Origin: Bacteroidota bacterium
Lineage (GTDB): Bacteria > Bacteroidota > Bacteroidia > Chitinophagales > Chitinophagaceae
DNA: 64,000 nucleotides
Direction of reading: 5' to 3'
NCBI GenBank assembly: GCA_023423405.1
Contig: JAFAFR010000037.1
Coordinates: 186,001-250,000 of the forward strand
The notes beneath the pieces were generated by a model. It was not told where the DNA came from. It was given only the letters and a program-made list of their open reading frames with translations, and did no database searches. Position numbers and translations under genes: made by a program. How positions within the stretch are numbered: position 1 is the first letter of the stretch; every line of letters begins with the position of its first letter. Positions 17,301 to 25,123 of this stretch are shown here, one piece after another.

Positions 17301-17693
17301 GACATAGATATCGGGCTGCCCGTCGCCATTGACATCGGCCATGCTGACGCCTGTTTTCCAGCCGGGTTTTCCGCCGATGCCGGCGATCTCCGAAACATTC
17401 TCAAAATGCAGGTCGCCGCGGTTCAGGTACAACTGATCCGGCAACTGGTTAGCGGTGAAGAAAATATCCTTCAGTCCGTCGTTGTTCAGGTCGGCAATGG
17501 CAACGCCACCGCCGTTGTACATGTTCATGAACTGGAAAATGTTGAACGAGTCCGTTTCTTTGAAATGGTTCTCAAACTGTATGCCTGATACATCGGTGAT
17601 ATCAGAGAATTGCTGTTGAACCGGCGCCGGTCCACAGCCTGCCGCCAGCGCTACCACACAGCAAACAACCATCCCTTTCAGCATTTCATTCAT
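14331..17693 (-). CDS. VCBS/FG-GAP repeat lipoprotein with ASPIC/UnbV domain
   Basis: The 1120-residue product has a lipoprotein signal ending in AAGC near residue 20. About a dozen Asp-rich calcium-loop repeats of the form DxNxDGxxD (for example DLNNDGLKDIFF, DVNGDGQPDIYV) form one or two beta-propellers. An ASPIC/UnbV domain lies near 545-620 (AIGARVRLEAGG, then VDWPDGS). Proteins like this are found next to SusCD pairs in Bacteroidota and are thought to bind ligands or other proteins at the surface; no enzyme activity is established. A strong terminator-like hairpin lies between its start and susD, so its expression is probably lower than that of susCD. Confidence 0.9.
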   Translation of the reverse strand: MNEMLKGMVVCCVVALAAGCGPAPVQQQFSDITDVSGIQFENHFKETDSFNIFQFMNMYNGGGVAIADLNNDGLKDIFFTANQLPDQLYLNRGDLHFENVSEIAGIGGKPGWKTGVSMADVNGDGQPDIYVCYSGLGDAAYRANQLFIHKGLNKDGVPVFEEQAAAYGIDAPGTNSNQSVFFDFDKDGDLDLFLLNHATTFYSPFFNTSKLRTKRHPAFSHRFYRNDGGHFTDISETVGLKGGGNTFGLGVMASDINDDGWPDLYMTNDFEEQDYFLLNNRKGGFIDVTKDAFGHISRYGMGCDIADYNNDGRLDIFVADMLPEGNERQKLLKGPDQYDKYNLLVDSGYFHQNMRNTLQLNRGISRNGVPVFSEIGQLAGVSNTDWSWSPLFADLDNDGYRDLFITNGYWRDFTNLDFSNYVVNEYQAVHGRNQVGMEVMEHLSQTRLMNYVFRNRGDLGFENVTEAYGLTALTCSNGAAYADLDNDGDLDLVVNNIGEKAKLYRNNSRELQPQSHYLAISLRDTGMNRYAIGARVRLEAGGNKWMAELFPVRGFLSCMAPELHFGLGADSIVQKLEVDWPDGSRSVWNNIAANQRLVLEHEKAGPAAPLAASPEPAQYFKDISAESGLDFEQRENRYVDFKQEPLIPWQLSKQGPRLAVSDVNGDGLDDVFAGGASGFSGCLFLQTKPGQFSRATSQPWKADSLCEDLQSVFFDADQDGDPDLLVLSGGNELHGEATAWQDRLYLNNGRGVFTKARGMLPVLSSSKGCVAITDYNRDGLPDLFIGGSVVPGQFGLPPRSYLLKNVGTKGKPLWKEDTAADAAGLTRCGMTRDANWTDLNGDGWPDLLVVGEWMPVCVFMNEKGVLKKQEAGNGLEKSGGLWTRILPADMDGDGDTDFILGNLAPNTQFRVSAAEPMTLCVGDFLQSGQAFPILCYYMQGKSYPYASRDELTEVMPILKKKFLKYASYANAVMEDIFPAAAIAGSKKLEVHTLKNSWLENAGNGKLILRELPLAAQFSPVQGAVFAGQTEGGRPWYFMAGNFFPFRVQLGREDAGAGFLLSLDAAGKYAMVQPDQTGVVVDGDIRDVVSVHCGREDNLIVVAKNSGKLQTIKKIKDHANQ

Positions 17694-17707
17694 ATTGCTG
17701 GATGTTT

Positions 17708-17741
17708 AAAAATGCAGGACCGCTGCGAGCAGCGGCCTGCA
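17708..17741 (-). terminator. Strong intrinsic terminator between susD and the ASPIC gene
   Basis: On the minus strand TGCAGG and CCGCTGC pair with GCAGCGG and CCTGCA around a two-base loop, with one bulged base, and TTTTT follows. It ends the susCD part of the transcript, and partial read-through would give lower expression of the ASPIC and GH116 genes. Confidence 0.85.
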
Positions 17742-17770
17742 TGACCAAATCCCTACTGCTCATAGGAAGT

Positions 17771-19402
17771 TTACCAATTGGGATTATTGGGCAATAAGTT
17801 TTTGTTCTTGTCGATGGCCGCCTGGGGCACGGGCCACAGGTAATGTTTCGAGGCATCGAAATGCCGGTCTTGTGCCAGGAATTTGGGTTTTGTCCAGTTA
17901 CCCAGCGGGTCATCGACATTGCTGTTGATGCCATAGGCAGGCACATTCAATACGTCTTCTGCGATCTTCCAGCGCAGGATATCAAAATAGCGTTTGTGCT
18001 CTGCCACAAATTCGTGCCTTCTTTCCTCCCTGATCACCGCGCGCATTTTGTCTTTATTGCCGGCGATACTTTCCACACCCGGCAGTCCCGATCTATCCCT
18101 TACCTTGTTTACGGCCCACACTATTTTGGCATTGCCGGGATCGTATTCATTCAGCGCTTCCGCCAGCACCAGCAGTGTTTCCGAATAGCGGTAGATGGGC
18201 CAGTTGCAATAGTTGGTATAAGGATCGAGCAGGGTAAGGTCGTTGAACTTCATGTACATGTATCCCGTGAGTCCACCACCCTCTGTATTCATCTTTTCCG
18301 GGTTGTTATAAGAAGGATTCGGGTTATAGGGTTTCATGGAACCATCGGGCCTTGTGACGGGAACACCGGGCAGCATGAATGTCTGCTTCAGGCGCTTGTC
18401 GCGGTTCTCCCAGGGATTGTTCTCATCATAGAGCGGCGAAGTTTGAATCGACTGGCCATCGGTTGTTTCATAAGAATCGATGAGGTCGCGCGTGGGACAA
18501 AAACTTGCCCATCCTTCCCCCGTTTGTCCCACACCCGATGGCGAGGCAAGCAGCGGCAGGTATTGCACCAGCTTGTCTTTCACATACTGGTAAGCCAGGA
18601 TCACTTCCTTATTGCTGTTATTCGCGGTTTGTTTAAAGATGGAAGCGTAGTCGTCTTCGAGATCATAACCGAGTGTTGTGACCTGGTCGGCGGCTTCTGC
18701 CGCTTTCTGCCAGAGGGCCGCATCGTCGCTGCCCTGGTGGAATTTTTTATAACTCGCGAGGTAGAGATAAATATTCGCTTTCACCATCAGCGCAGCACCT
18801 TTGGTGATGCGACCGTTGTCGGCGCCGCTGTAAGATTCGGGCAAATTCGGAATGGCTTTCTCCACGTTCTCCAGCGCATAGTCGATCACTTCCTGTTTGG
18901 GGCTCCTGGGCAATGCCGCATCATCGAGCGCTACCGGCGCTTCCTTAATAAGTGGTATGTCGCCGAACAACTGCGCCATGCGGAAATAACGGATGGCGAG
19001 GATCACCCGCGCTTCTGCATCGAAACGCGCTTTACTGGCCGCATCGATGTCCATGGCATTGAGCTTGTCGATATAATACAGGGCAATACGGATGGCGGAA
19101 TAATTCCACTCTTCGGAAATATAACCATCGGTGGGCGACTGGTTGCCCTGGCAGATGTAGCCCATACCGCCTTCGCCCCAGGCATTGGTCATCACGGAAT
19201 TGTCGCTGTGGCAATCGCGCCAGAAATCGCGCGAATCAGGCAGGGTGGAATACACTGCATTCAATCCTGTTTCTGCATCGTCCACTGTTTTCCAGAAAGT
19301 GTTTTCAGAAGCCTGCGCCAATGGCTCCCTGTCGAGGAACTTGGAGCAGCTTCCCAACACCAGCAGGCAGCAGGCAGATAAACCATATATCAATTTTTTC
19401 AT
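17771..19402 (-). CDS. SusD/RagB-family nutrient-binding lipoprotein
   Basis: SusD proteins cap the SusC transporter on the outer membrane and bind the ligand. The 543 residues start with a lipoprotein signal (LSACCLLVLGSCSK, lipid Cys19), the N-terminal SusD-like TPR region (LDREPLAQASENTFWKTVDDAETGLNAVYS), and the ARVILAIRYFRMAQLFGDIPLI helix pair near 130-150. The conserved C-terminal part includes YSETLLVLAEALN and RHEFVAEHKRYFDILRW. It starts five bases after the SusC stop, the usual SusC-SusD coupling. The GH116 neighbour suggests a glucoside-type ligand, an inference from context. Confidence 0.96.
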   Translation of the reverse strand: MKKLIYGLSACCLLVLGSCSKFLDREPLAQASENTFWKTVDDAETGLNAVYSTLPDSRDFWRDCHSDNSVMTNAWGEGGMGYICQGNQSPTDGYISEEWNYSAIRIALYYIDKLNAMDIDAASKARFDAEARVILAIRYFRMAQLFGDIPLIKEAPVALDDAALPRSPKQEVIDYALENVEKAIPNLPESYSGADNGRITKGAALMVKANIYLYLASYKKFHQGSDDAALWQKAAEAADQVTTLGYDLEDDYASIFKQTANNSNKEVILAYQYVKDKLVQYLPLLASPSGVGQTGEGWASFCPTRDLIDSYETTDGQSIQTSPLYDENNPWENRDKRLKQTFMLPGVPVTRPDGSMKPYNPNPSYNNPEKMNTEGGGLTGYMYMKFNDLTLLDPYTNYCNWPIYRYSETLLVLAEALNEYDPGNAKIVWAVNKVRDRSGLPGVESIAGNKDKMRAVIREERRHEFVAEHKRYFDILRWKIAEDVLNVPAYGINSNVDDPLGNWTKPKFLAQDRHFDASKHYLWPVPQAAIDKNKNLLPNNPNW

Positions 19403-19407
19403 CTTGA

Positions 19408-22400
19408 TCAGAATTTAAAGTTGAGGCCAAAAGAATAGGTACGCGAAATGGGATAGTATCCTCCTTCCGGATCAAAGCCCGGATAGTTGGTGATGGTTGC
19501 CAGGTTCTGCAGGGAAACATAGGCACGCAGGTAATTGATCTTTACCCTCGACAGGAGATCACGCGAAAAAGTATATCCCACCTGCACGTTCTGGATCTTC
19601 AGGTATCCCGCTTTGCGCAACCAGTAGCTGGAATATTTGGTATCGTTCGATGTGTACTGGAGGCTCAGGCGGGGATAAGTGGCATCGAGGTTATCGGGCG
19701 TCCAGCTATCCAGTGCCCAGGGCCTTGCATTCTGCGACAGGTAAAAGGCCCAGCCTTCATAAGAACTGATGTACCTGTAATTGTTAAGCGATCCATACAG
19801 GTTGGCTGAAACATCCAGGTTCTTCCAGCCGAAACCAAGATAGGAACCGAAACGAACGGGCACCTTGTCATTCAGCACCATGCGGTCGTTGCCATCGATG
19901 GCGCCGCTTTTATCGAGGTCCTGGAATTTGATATTACCCGGGAAAATATTGGCGCCCTGGTTGATGCTGGATACATCGGCTGCATCGCGGAACAGTCCCA
20001 CCGACTGCAAACCATAGGGCAGGTTCAGTTGTGAACCAATGGCTGTGTATGTGTTACCGGAAATGATGAAATCAACGCCATCTCCCAGGTATTTCACTTT
20101 GTTTTTGGAGAAGCCCACATTGAGATCCACATTCCACCTGAAATCGCCCGACATATCGCGGTAGTTCACGAGGAATTCAAAGCCTTCGTTGTCCATCTGG
20201 TAGAGGTTGCGCACAGGCCCGGCCAGTCCAAATTCCGCCGGCACCGGCGGTGCATTCAGAATGTTCTTGCGGCGGTTGTAAAAATAGTCGGCGCTCAGGT
20301 TCAGCTTCTGGCCAAAGAGCCCGATGTCCACACCAATATCGGTTTGCTCGGCCTGTTCCCAGGTGATGTTGGGATCGATCGCCACATTGTTGTAAGCACC
20401 CGGCACAATAGATCCGTTGAATCCATAGATCTGCGGGTTGTAGGTAAGCACCTGTGCGGTTGCATAAGCGCCCACTTTGTCGGCATCACCCAGCAGGCCC
20501 CAGGAAGCGCGCAGTTTCAACTGGCTGATGGGCTTCAGGTGGAAGAAAGATTCCTTGTGGATATTCCATCCCGCAGAGAAAGAAGGGAATACGCCCCAGC
20601 GGTTGCCTGCTGCGAAACGCGACGAGCCATCGGCGCGGACATTCGCCTGCAACAGGTACCTGCCATCGTAATCGTAATTGATCCTGCCGAAGACCGACTG
20701 TATGGCCACATCGGATGCCGTGCCCGTGCTCTGCTGGTTGGAAGCGGAACCGGTATTCAGCACATTGATGTCGTTGAAGGGAAGCATGTCGCGGAAGGCG
20801 CTGAAGTTTTCTGTTTTATAAAATTCCTGCGAATAGCCCGCCAGCACTTTGAAGTTGTGGTTGCGCAGGGAAAAATTATAATCGCTGGTCACCTGGAAAA
20901 TATTACGCCAGGCGGAGCTGTACGACTCGGTGAGTTTGGTCACCAGGTTTTCTTTTTTGGCGATCTCGCCGGCATCGTTGTAGAGGTAGTATTCCTGCAC
21001 GCGGTCGGTGGTGCGCTGGTCGATGGAATAGCGCGAGAAATTGCCTTTGATGATCCAGTTCTTCAACGGTGAATAAGAAAGGCCCAGGATGCTGAAGAGC
21101 TCTGCATACCTGCTTTTGTTGAAGCCCGCTTCATGCACGCCCGCCACGGGGTTGTTCACAAAAGAAGAACCCACGCCGTACTGCCCGTTTTTGGTATAGA
21201 TGGCGCTGATGGGTGCGGCCCGCGCAGCGGATACCTGCCAGGTTTCTGTGCCGCCCTGTGGTTGCTGGATAAAGGTTTGCGTGTACTGGATATTGGCGTC
21301 GACCGTGATCTTGTTGGAAACCTTGATGGAGAGATCGGGTCGCAGTATGAATTTTGAATAGTCGTTGCTGGGCAGCGTACCATCCTGGTAATCGTAAGAA
21401 CCGGCGAGGCGATAGGTGACGCGGTCGCCCGAGCCTGAAACAGCAACGGCCTGGTTGGTCAGCACGCTGCTCTTCTTGTAGATCTCGCGGTACCAGCGGT
21501 TGTCGGAATAGATGCCTGTTGCCAGGTCCTGTTGTCCCTTATCGCCATAGAGCGGATCTTTTCCATCGTTCACCAGGGCCTGGTCCCAGAGGCGCATGAA
21601 ATCGGAAGCGCCTACGTAGTCGATCTGGAACTGCGGTTGCTGCACGCTGACGCTGGAATTGATCTCCACTTCGGTGCGGCTGTCGCGCTTTCCTTTTTTG
21701 GTAGTGATGAGAATAACACCGTTGGCGGCGCGTGATCCGTAGATGGATGCAGAGGCGGCGTCTTTCAATACAGACACCGATTCAATATCGTTGGGGTTAA
21801 GGGTATTGATATTGCCGGGGAATCCGTCGATGATGACCAGCACACCCGAGCTGCCGCCGATGGTGGAAACACCGCGAATGTTCAGCGAAGCGCCGGAACC
21901 CGGAGCACCACTGGCTTTGGCGATGTTCAGTCCCGGTACCGCACCCGCCAGCAATTCCTGCACGTTGGTAACGGGCCGCGCGGGCATGGTTTTGGCGATG
22001 CTCACAGTGCCCACAGCACCGGTAAGGTCGGCCCTGCGTTGTGTGCCGTATCCCACCACCACGATCTCTTCCGCTTTGGCATCTTTCAATGTCAGCGAGG
22101 CGCGCACAGGCACATTGTTGGTATAAGGAATTTCAACCGATTCAAAACCGATATAGGAAATGATAAGCGTGCCGCTTTCCTGCGGCGCTATGAGCAGGAA
22201 GCTTCCATCGGCAGCGGTGGAGGTTCCGTAATCTGTTCCCTTCAGCTTTACGGAAGCGCCTTCCAGCGGTTTGCCGTTAGCATCCGTTACCATGCCGCGG
22301 ATGTCAAACGGCACAAGCGTTTCCGTCAATTTCACGGGAACGGGCGCCCGCTTCACCAGCACCACGTTGTTGCTGATGGTGAAGGCATAGGGCAGTCCTT

Positions 22401-22701
22401 CAAAACATTTTTTGAGCACTTCGTCTACGGGTGCGGCTTTTACGTCAACGGTGACGCGGGCCGATTTCCCGATCACTTCGTCTTCATAAAAAAACTGGTA
22501 GCCCGTTTGGCGGTAGATCTCGCGAAAAACTTTTTTAATGGGCGCATTTTTTTCCGACAGCGTCACTTTCTGGCCATAACTGTTGGCGCTTACCTGCAGG
22601 CAGGCGATCAAACATAAAAAGGCAGTCAGTTTCATGATCAGCAGCATTTTGGTCATTGTTCCCAGCCTTCCCCGCGGAGAACAATACGCGTTAATTTTCA
22701 T
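19408..22701 (-). CDS. SusC/RagA TonB-linked outer-membrane transporter with STN signalling domain
   Basis: The 1097-residue product imports a ligand across the outer membrane using TonB energy. After a signal peptide (ending near VSANSYGQ) comes an STN domain at about 45-115 (VTLSEKNAPIKKVFREIYRQ), which passes a signal to the FecR anti-sigma factor. A carboxypeptidase-like beta-sandwich (RGMVTDANGKPLEGASVKLKG) near 134 precedes the plug (LTGAVGTVSI, then IRGVSTIGG and VLVIIDGFPG). SVLKDAASASIYGSRAANGVILITTKKGK closes the plug, and a 22-strand barrel follows. The STN domain links it to the sigma/FecR genes just upstream. An alternative start is the internal ATG at 22633 (MKLTAFLCL). Confidence 0.96.
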   Translation of the reverse strand: MKINAYCSPRGRLGTMTKMLLIMKLTAFLCLIACLQVSANSYGQKVTLSEKNAPIKKVFREIYRQTGYQFFYEDEVIGKSARVTVDVKAAPVDEVLKKCFEGLPYAFTISNNVVLVKRAPVPVKLTETLVPFDIRGMVTDANGKPLEGASVKLKGTDYGTSTAADGSFLLIAPQESGTLIISYIGFESVEIPYTNNVPVRASLTLKDAKAEEIVVVGYGTQRRADLTGAVGTVSIAKTMPARPVTNVQELLAGAVPGLNIAKASGAPGSGASLNIRGVSTIGGSSGVLVIIDGFPGNINTLNPNDIESVSVLKDAASASIYGSRAANGVILITTKKGKRDSRTEVEINSSVSVQQPQFQIDYVGASDFMRLWDQALVNDGKDPLYGDKGQQDLATGIYSDNRWYREIYKKSSVLTNQAVAVSGSGDRVTYRLAGSYDYQDGTLPSNDYSKFILRPDLSIKVSNKITVDANIQYTQTFIQQPQGGTETWQVSAARAAPISAIYTKNGQYGVGSSFVNNPVAGVHEAGFNKSRYAELFSILGLSYSPLKNWIIKGNFSRYSIDQRTTDRVQEYYLYNDAGEIAKKENLVTKLTESYSSAWRNIFQVTSDYNFSLRNHNFKVLAGYSQEFYKTENFSAFRDMLPFNDINVLNTGSASNQQSTGTASDVAIQSVFGRINYDYDGRYLLQANVRADGSSRFAAGNRWGVFPSFSAGWNIHKESFFHLKPISQLKLRASWGLLGDADKVGAYATAQVLTYNPQIYGFNGSIVPGAYNNVAIDPNITWEQAEQTDIGVDIGLFGQKLNLSADYFYNRRKNILNAPPVPAEFGLAGPVRNLYQMDNEGFEFLVNYRDMSGDFRWNVDLNVGFSKNKVKYLGDGVDFIISGNTYTAIGSQLNLPYGLQSVGLFRDAADVSSINQGANIFPGNIKFQDLDKSGAIDGNDRMVLNDKVPVRFGSYLGFGWKNLDVSANLYGSLNNYRYISSYEGWAFYLSQNARPWALDSWTPDNLDATYPRLSLQYTSNDTKYSSYWLRKAGYLKIQNVQVGYTFSRDLLSRVKINYLRAYVSLQNLATITNYPGFDPEGGYYPISRTYSFGLNFKF

Positions 22702-22733
22702 AACTTTGATTTGGTTAGGTTAAACAATTGGTC

Positions 22734-22754
22734 TTCCCGGAAATCCTCCGGGAA
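22734..22754 (-). promoter_or_regulatory. Hairpin in the susC leader
   Basis: TTCCCGGA at 22734-22741 and TCCGGGAA at 22747-22754 form a perfect eight-base-pair stem around a five-base loop, 33 bases before the susC start on the minus strand. Its role is unknown; it could affect stability or translation of the leader. Confidence 0.4.
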
Positions 22755-22787
22755 CGCGGGACCTATATAGAATTAACCTTTACTCAT

Positions 22788-22822
22788 GGCCGTCCTGACT
22801 CCTACCTCAGGGCGGTTTTTTT
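22788..22822 (+). terminator. Terminator-like hairpin facing against the flanking genes
   Basis: CCGTCCTGA and TCAGGGCGG pair (one G-T pair) around an eight-base loop and are followed by seven T residues on the plus strand. The genes on both sides, fecR and susC, run on the minus strand, where no T-tract follows. It could end an antisense transcript from the susC side. Confidence 0.45.
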
Positions 22823-22847
22823 GTAACTGGTTAATGGGTTTTATTCG

Positions 22848-24065
22848 TTATTGTACCACTACTTTTTTTCCTTCGATCCGAAACTTCATACCGGCCATTT
22901 CCATGATCTTAAGCACATCCGAAATATTATTGGTTCTGCTTACGATGCCCGAGAACCGTTTGGCGGGCATTTTTCCTTCGTAAGCGGTTTCTATGTCGTA
23001 CCATCTTTCCAGTTGGCGCATGATCTCCGGGAGGGTGAGGCTGCTGAAATTGAAGAAGCCGTTTTTCCAGGCCATGATGGCTTCCACGTCTACTTCTTTC
23101 TGCAGGTACAGGTCACCGTTAGGCGCTGTTGCCGCCTGCTGGCCGGGTTGCAGCCGGAGGGATGTTTTGCCGTTGCTGTATTGCACCGATCCTTCGAGCA
23201 GGGTTACGCTGGCTGTTTCCTCATCGTTGTAATCGTTGATGTTGAAATGTGTTCCCAGCACCCGCACTTCGCGGCCGGTTCCTGCAGTTTTCACGATGAA
23301 GGGGCGGGCTGCATCTTTGGCCACTTCGAAATAGGCTTCGCCGCTGATCTCCACGTTCCTGCTGTCTGCAGCAAAGGCTGCGGGAAATTTCAGTGAGCTT
23401 TCGCAGTTCAGCCAAACCATGCTGCCGTCGGCGAGGCGCAGGTGGATGACCTTGCTGTTGCGCGGGTTTACGATGGTATTGATGCGGACGGCCGCTGTGG
23501 CGGCATCGCCCTGTAATTCATAGAGCAGTTGTCCGTTGGCGGCTTTTTTGATGGTGGCGTTTCCGTCTGTGGCTACGATGCCATTGCCGGCATCGTCGAG
23601 CAGCACGGTTTCGCCGGTGGAGAGGACGATCCTTGCTCTTGACGTTTCGGGAGCGGCGATATCGGCAGGTTTCGTTTGTGCAATTACGTTAGGTTGTGCG
23701 GGTTGTGGTGGCGAACCGGGCAGGCTGTAGATGCCGGCGCCTGCTGCCAGTATGATCATGGCTGCAGCGGCTATTTTTGCCCAGGGACGGCGGTGAAGCG
23801 GGATGACTTTAGCGTCCTGGTCCATTCTTTCTTTGAGGCGGGAGAAAATAGCTTCTTTTACTTCGAGCAGGTTGTCGGCGGCGGCGGGTTCGGCGGGTTG
23901 ATGGTCAGCGGGGGGCTGACCGGCGTATGATTGGCCGGCGTGCGACTGGCCAGCGGCATGCTGACCGGCCTCTTCATACCAGGCTTCTACCTTTTTTTCT
24001 TCCGCAGGACTGGCTTTTCCCGAGAGGTATTTTTTCAACAGCCGGATGGCGTTCGGTTGCTTCAT
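22848..24065 (-). CDS. FecR-family anti-sigma factor with DUF4974 domain
   Basis: FecR proteins hold an ECF sigma factor inactive and release it when the SusC/TonB signalling domain reports ligand. The 405 residues have a cytoplasmic N-terminus, a membrane segment near 92-113 (AKIAAAAMIILAAGAGIYSL), a FecR beta domain with VIHLRLADGSMVWLNCESSLKFP near 212-234, and a C-terminal DUF4974 domain (FFNFSSLTLPEIMRQLERWYDI, then the final FRIEGKKVVVQ). Between the N-terminal helix and the membrane segment lies an Ala/Gly/Gln/His-rich low-complexity stretch at about 33-62. The sigma gene is 68 bases upstream and susC is downstream. Confidence 0.95.
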   Translation of the reverse strand: MKQPNAIRLLKKYLSGKASPAEEKKVEAWYEEAGQHAAGQSHAGQSYAGQPPADHQPAEPAAADNLLEVKEAIFSRLKERMDQDAKVIPLHRRPWAKIAAAAMIILAAGAGIYSLPGSPPQPAQPNVIAQTKPADIAAPETSRARIVLSTGETVLLDDAGNGIVATDGNATIKKAANGQLLYELQGDAATAAVRINTIVNPRNSKVIHLRLADGSMVWLNCESSLKFPAAFAADSRNVEISGEAYFEVAKDAARPFIVKTAGTGREVRVLGTHFNINDYNDEETASVTLLEGSVQYSNGKTSLRLQPGQQAATAPNGDLYLQKEVDVEAIMAWKNGFFNFSSLTLPEIMRQLERWYDIETAYEGKMPAKRFSGIVSRTNNISDVLKIMEMAGMKFRIEGKKVVVQ

Positions 24066-24133
24066 GTGAATAGTTTGTCCATTTACAGAATACCTGGAAG
24101 AGGGGGAAGGTACCGGTCGGCCGGAAAAAAAAT

Positions 24134-24760
24134 TCAGAAAAAGAAAAGAAGGAACCGGAAACGGTCCACCAGCAGGCGGAGTTTCTTTTTGGCGATGGTG
24201 AGGGTGTTCTTCACCGTTTGTTCGGAGATATTGAGGCGGTGGGCGATCTCCACTACCTGCAGGTTTTCAACGCGGCTGAGGGTATACACTTCGCGCATGC
24301 GGTCGGGCAGCCGGGAAATTTCTGCAGCGACCAGTTGCTGGAGTTCGCGGTACTGCAGTTGTTCCGTGGTGGCGTCTTCGGCCAGTTCGAGTTCGGCGAT
24401 GGAAAGCGGGCAGGCATGTCCGAGCCGGGCCTTGCGGTAGACTTTGCGGATGACCTGGTATTTGAGGGCGGTATACAGGTAGGGCGAAAGGGAGTCTTCG
24501 ATTTCAATGTGGAAGCGGTTTTTCCAGAGGCTGAAAAAAACTTCCTGCACCAGGTCTTTTGCTTCTTCGCGATCGCCCAAACGGGCCAGGGCTTTATGAT
24601 AAAGCCTTTCCCAATACCGGTCGTAGATCATGCGAAAAGCATGTTCACCGGCATCCAGGAGTAGTTTTTTATCAGAGATCGCAGTTGGCATGGCTACATC
24701 AGGAGCAATCGTGGTTGGCGCCTGTTGCAAAGTAGTGGTATCCGGGATTTTTTTGTGCAC
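24134..24760 (-). CDS. ECF RNA polymerase sigma factor (sigma-70 family)
   Basis: The 208-residue product has sigma region 2 at about 38-100 (FRMIYDRYWERLYHKALARLG, then DLVQEVFFSLWKNR) and region 4 at about 140-200 (RLPDRMREVYTLSR, then NISEQTVKNTLTIAKKKLR). It belongs to the Bacteroidota ECF group that pairs with FecR. The first 23 residues are extra, so ATG at 24691 is an alternative start. It should direct transcription of the downstream susCD-GH116 genes when FecR lets go. Direct repeats lie 53-130 bases upstream of the start. Confidence 0.95.
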   Translation of the reverse strand: MHKKIPDTTTLQQAPTTIAPDVAMPTAISDKKLLLDAGEHAFRMIYDRYWERLYHKALARLGDREEAKDLVQEVFFSLWKNRFHIEIEDSLSPYLYTALKYQVIRKVYRKARLGHACPLSIAELELAEDATTEQLQYRELQQLVAAEISRLPDRMREVYTLSRVENLQVVEIAHRLNISEQTVKNTLTIAKKKLRLLVDRFRFLLFFF

Positions 24761-24812
24761 GAAAACGATTGCGTGAAATCGGCGGGTTGGAACGGGACAG
24801 GTTGCAGGTTTT

Positions 24813-24889
24813 TGAGCCCATTCCGGCGTTGTGAGCCCATTATTTTGCGAAATGAGCCTATTATTTGGGCGAAATGAGCCTATTATTTT
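24813..24889. repeat. Four degenerate direct repeats of about 21 bases before the ECF sigma gene
   Basis: TGAGCCCA occurs at 24813 and 24832, and TGAGCCTA at 24853 and 24875, so the units are spaced 19, 21 and 22 bases. The last three units are followed by TTATTT. Copies lie about two helical turns apart, on one face of the DNA, which suits a row of activator or repressor sites. Confidence 0.6.
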
Positions 24890-25093
24890 TTTGGAATTGC
24901 CGGTGTTTTTAGGGGCTCCGGCAGTAGGGGCAGGCTTCAGGTTTTTTTAATTTTTTTCGTTATTTACTTTATATGTTGGTTTTACGAGTAATAAAAACAC
25001 ATAATATGGATGATCTTAGGGAAGGGGTCGCCTGCTGCGGGAGCGGGATGCACTTGTTTTGGTGATTTTTCTAAGCAACTGATTATCCGTTCG

Positions 25094-25123
25094 TTTGCCG
25101 TCGGTTTGCCGTTCTTTTGCCGT
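25094..25123. repeat. Three TTTGCCGT repeats at exact 11-base spacing
   Basis: TTTGCCGT starts at 25094, 25105 and 25116. The period is one helical turn. No regulator gene next to it is known to use such sites. Confidence 0.5.
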
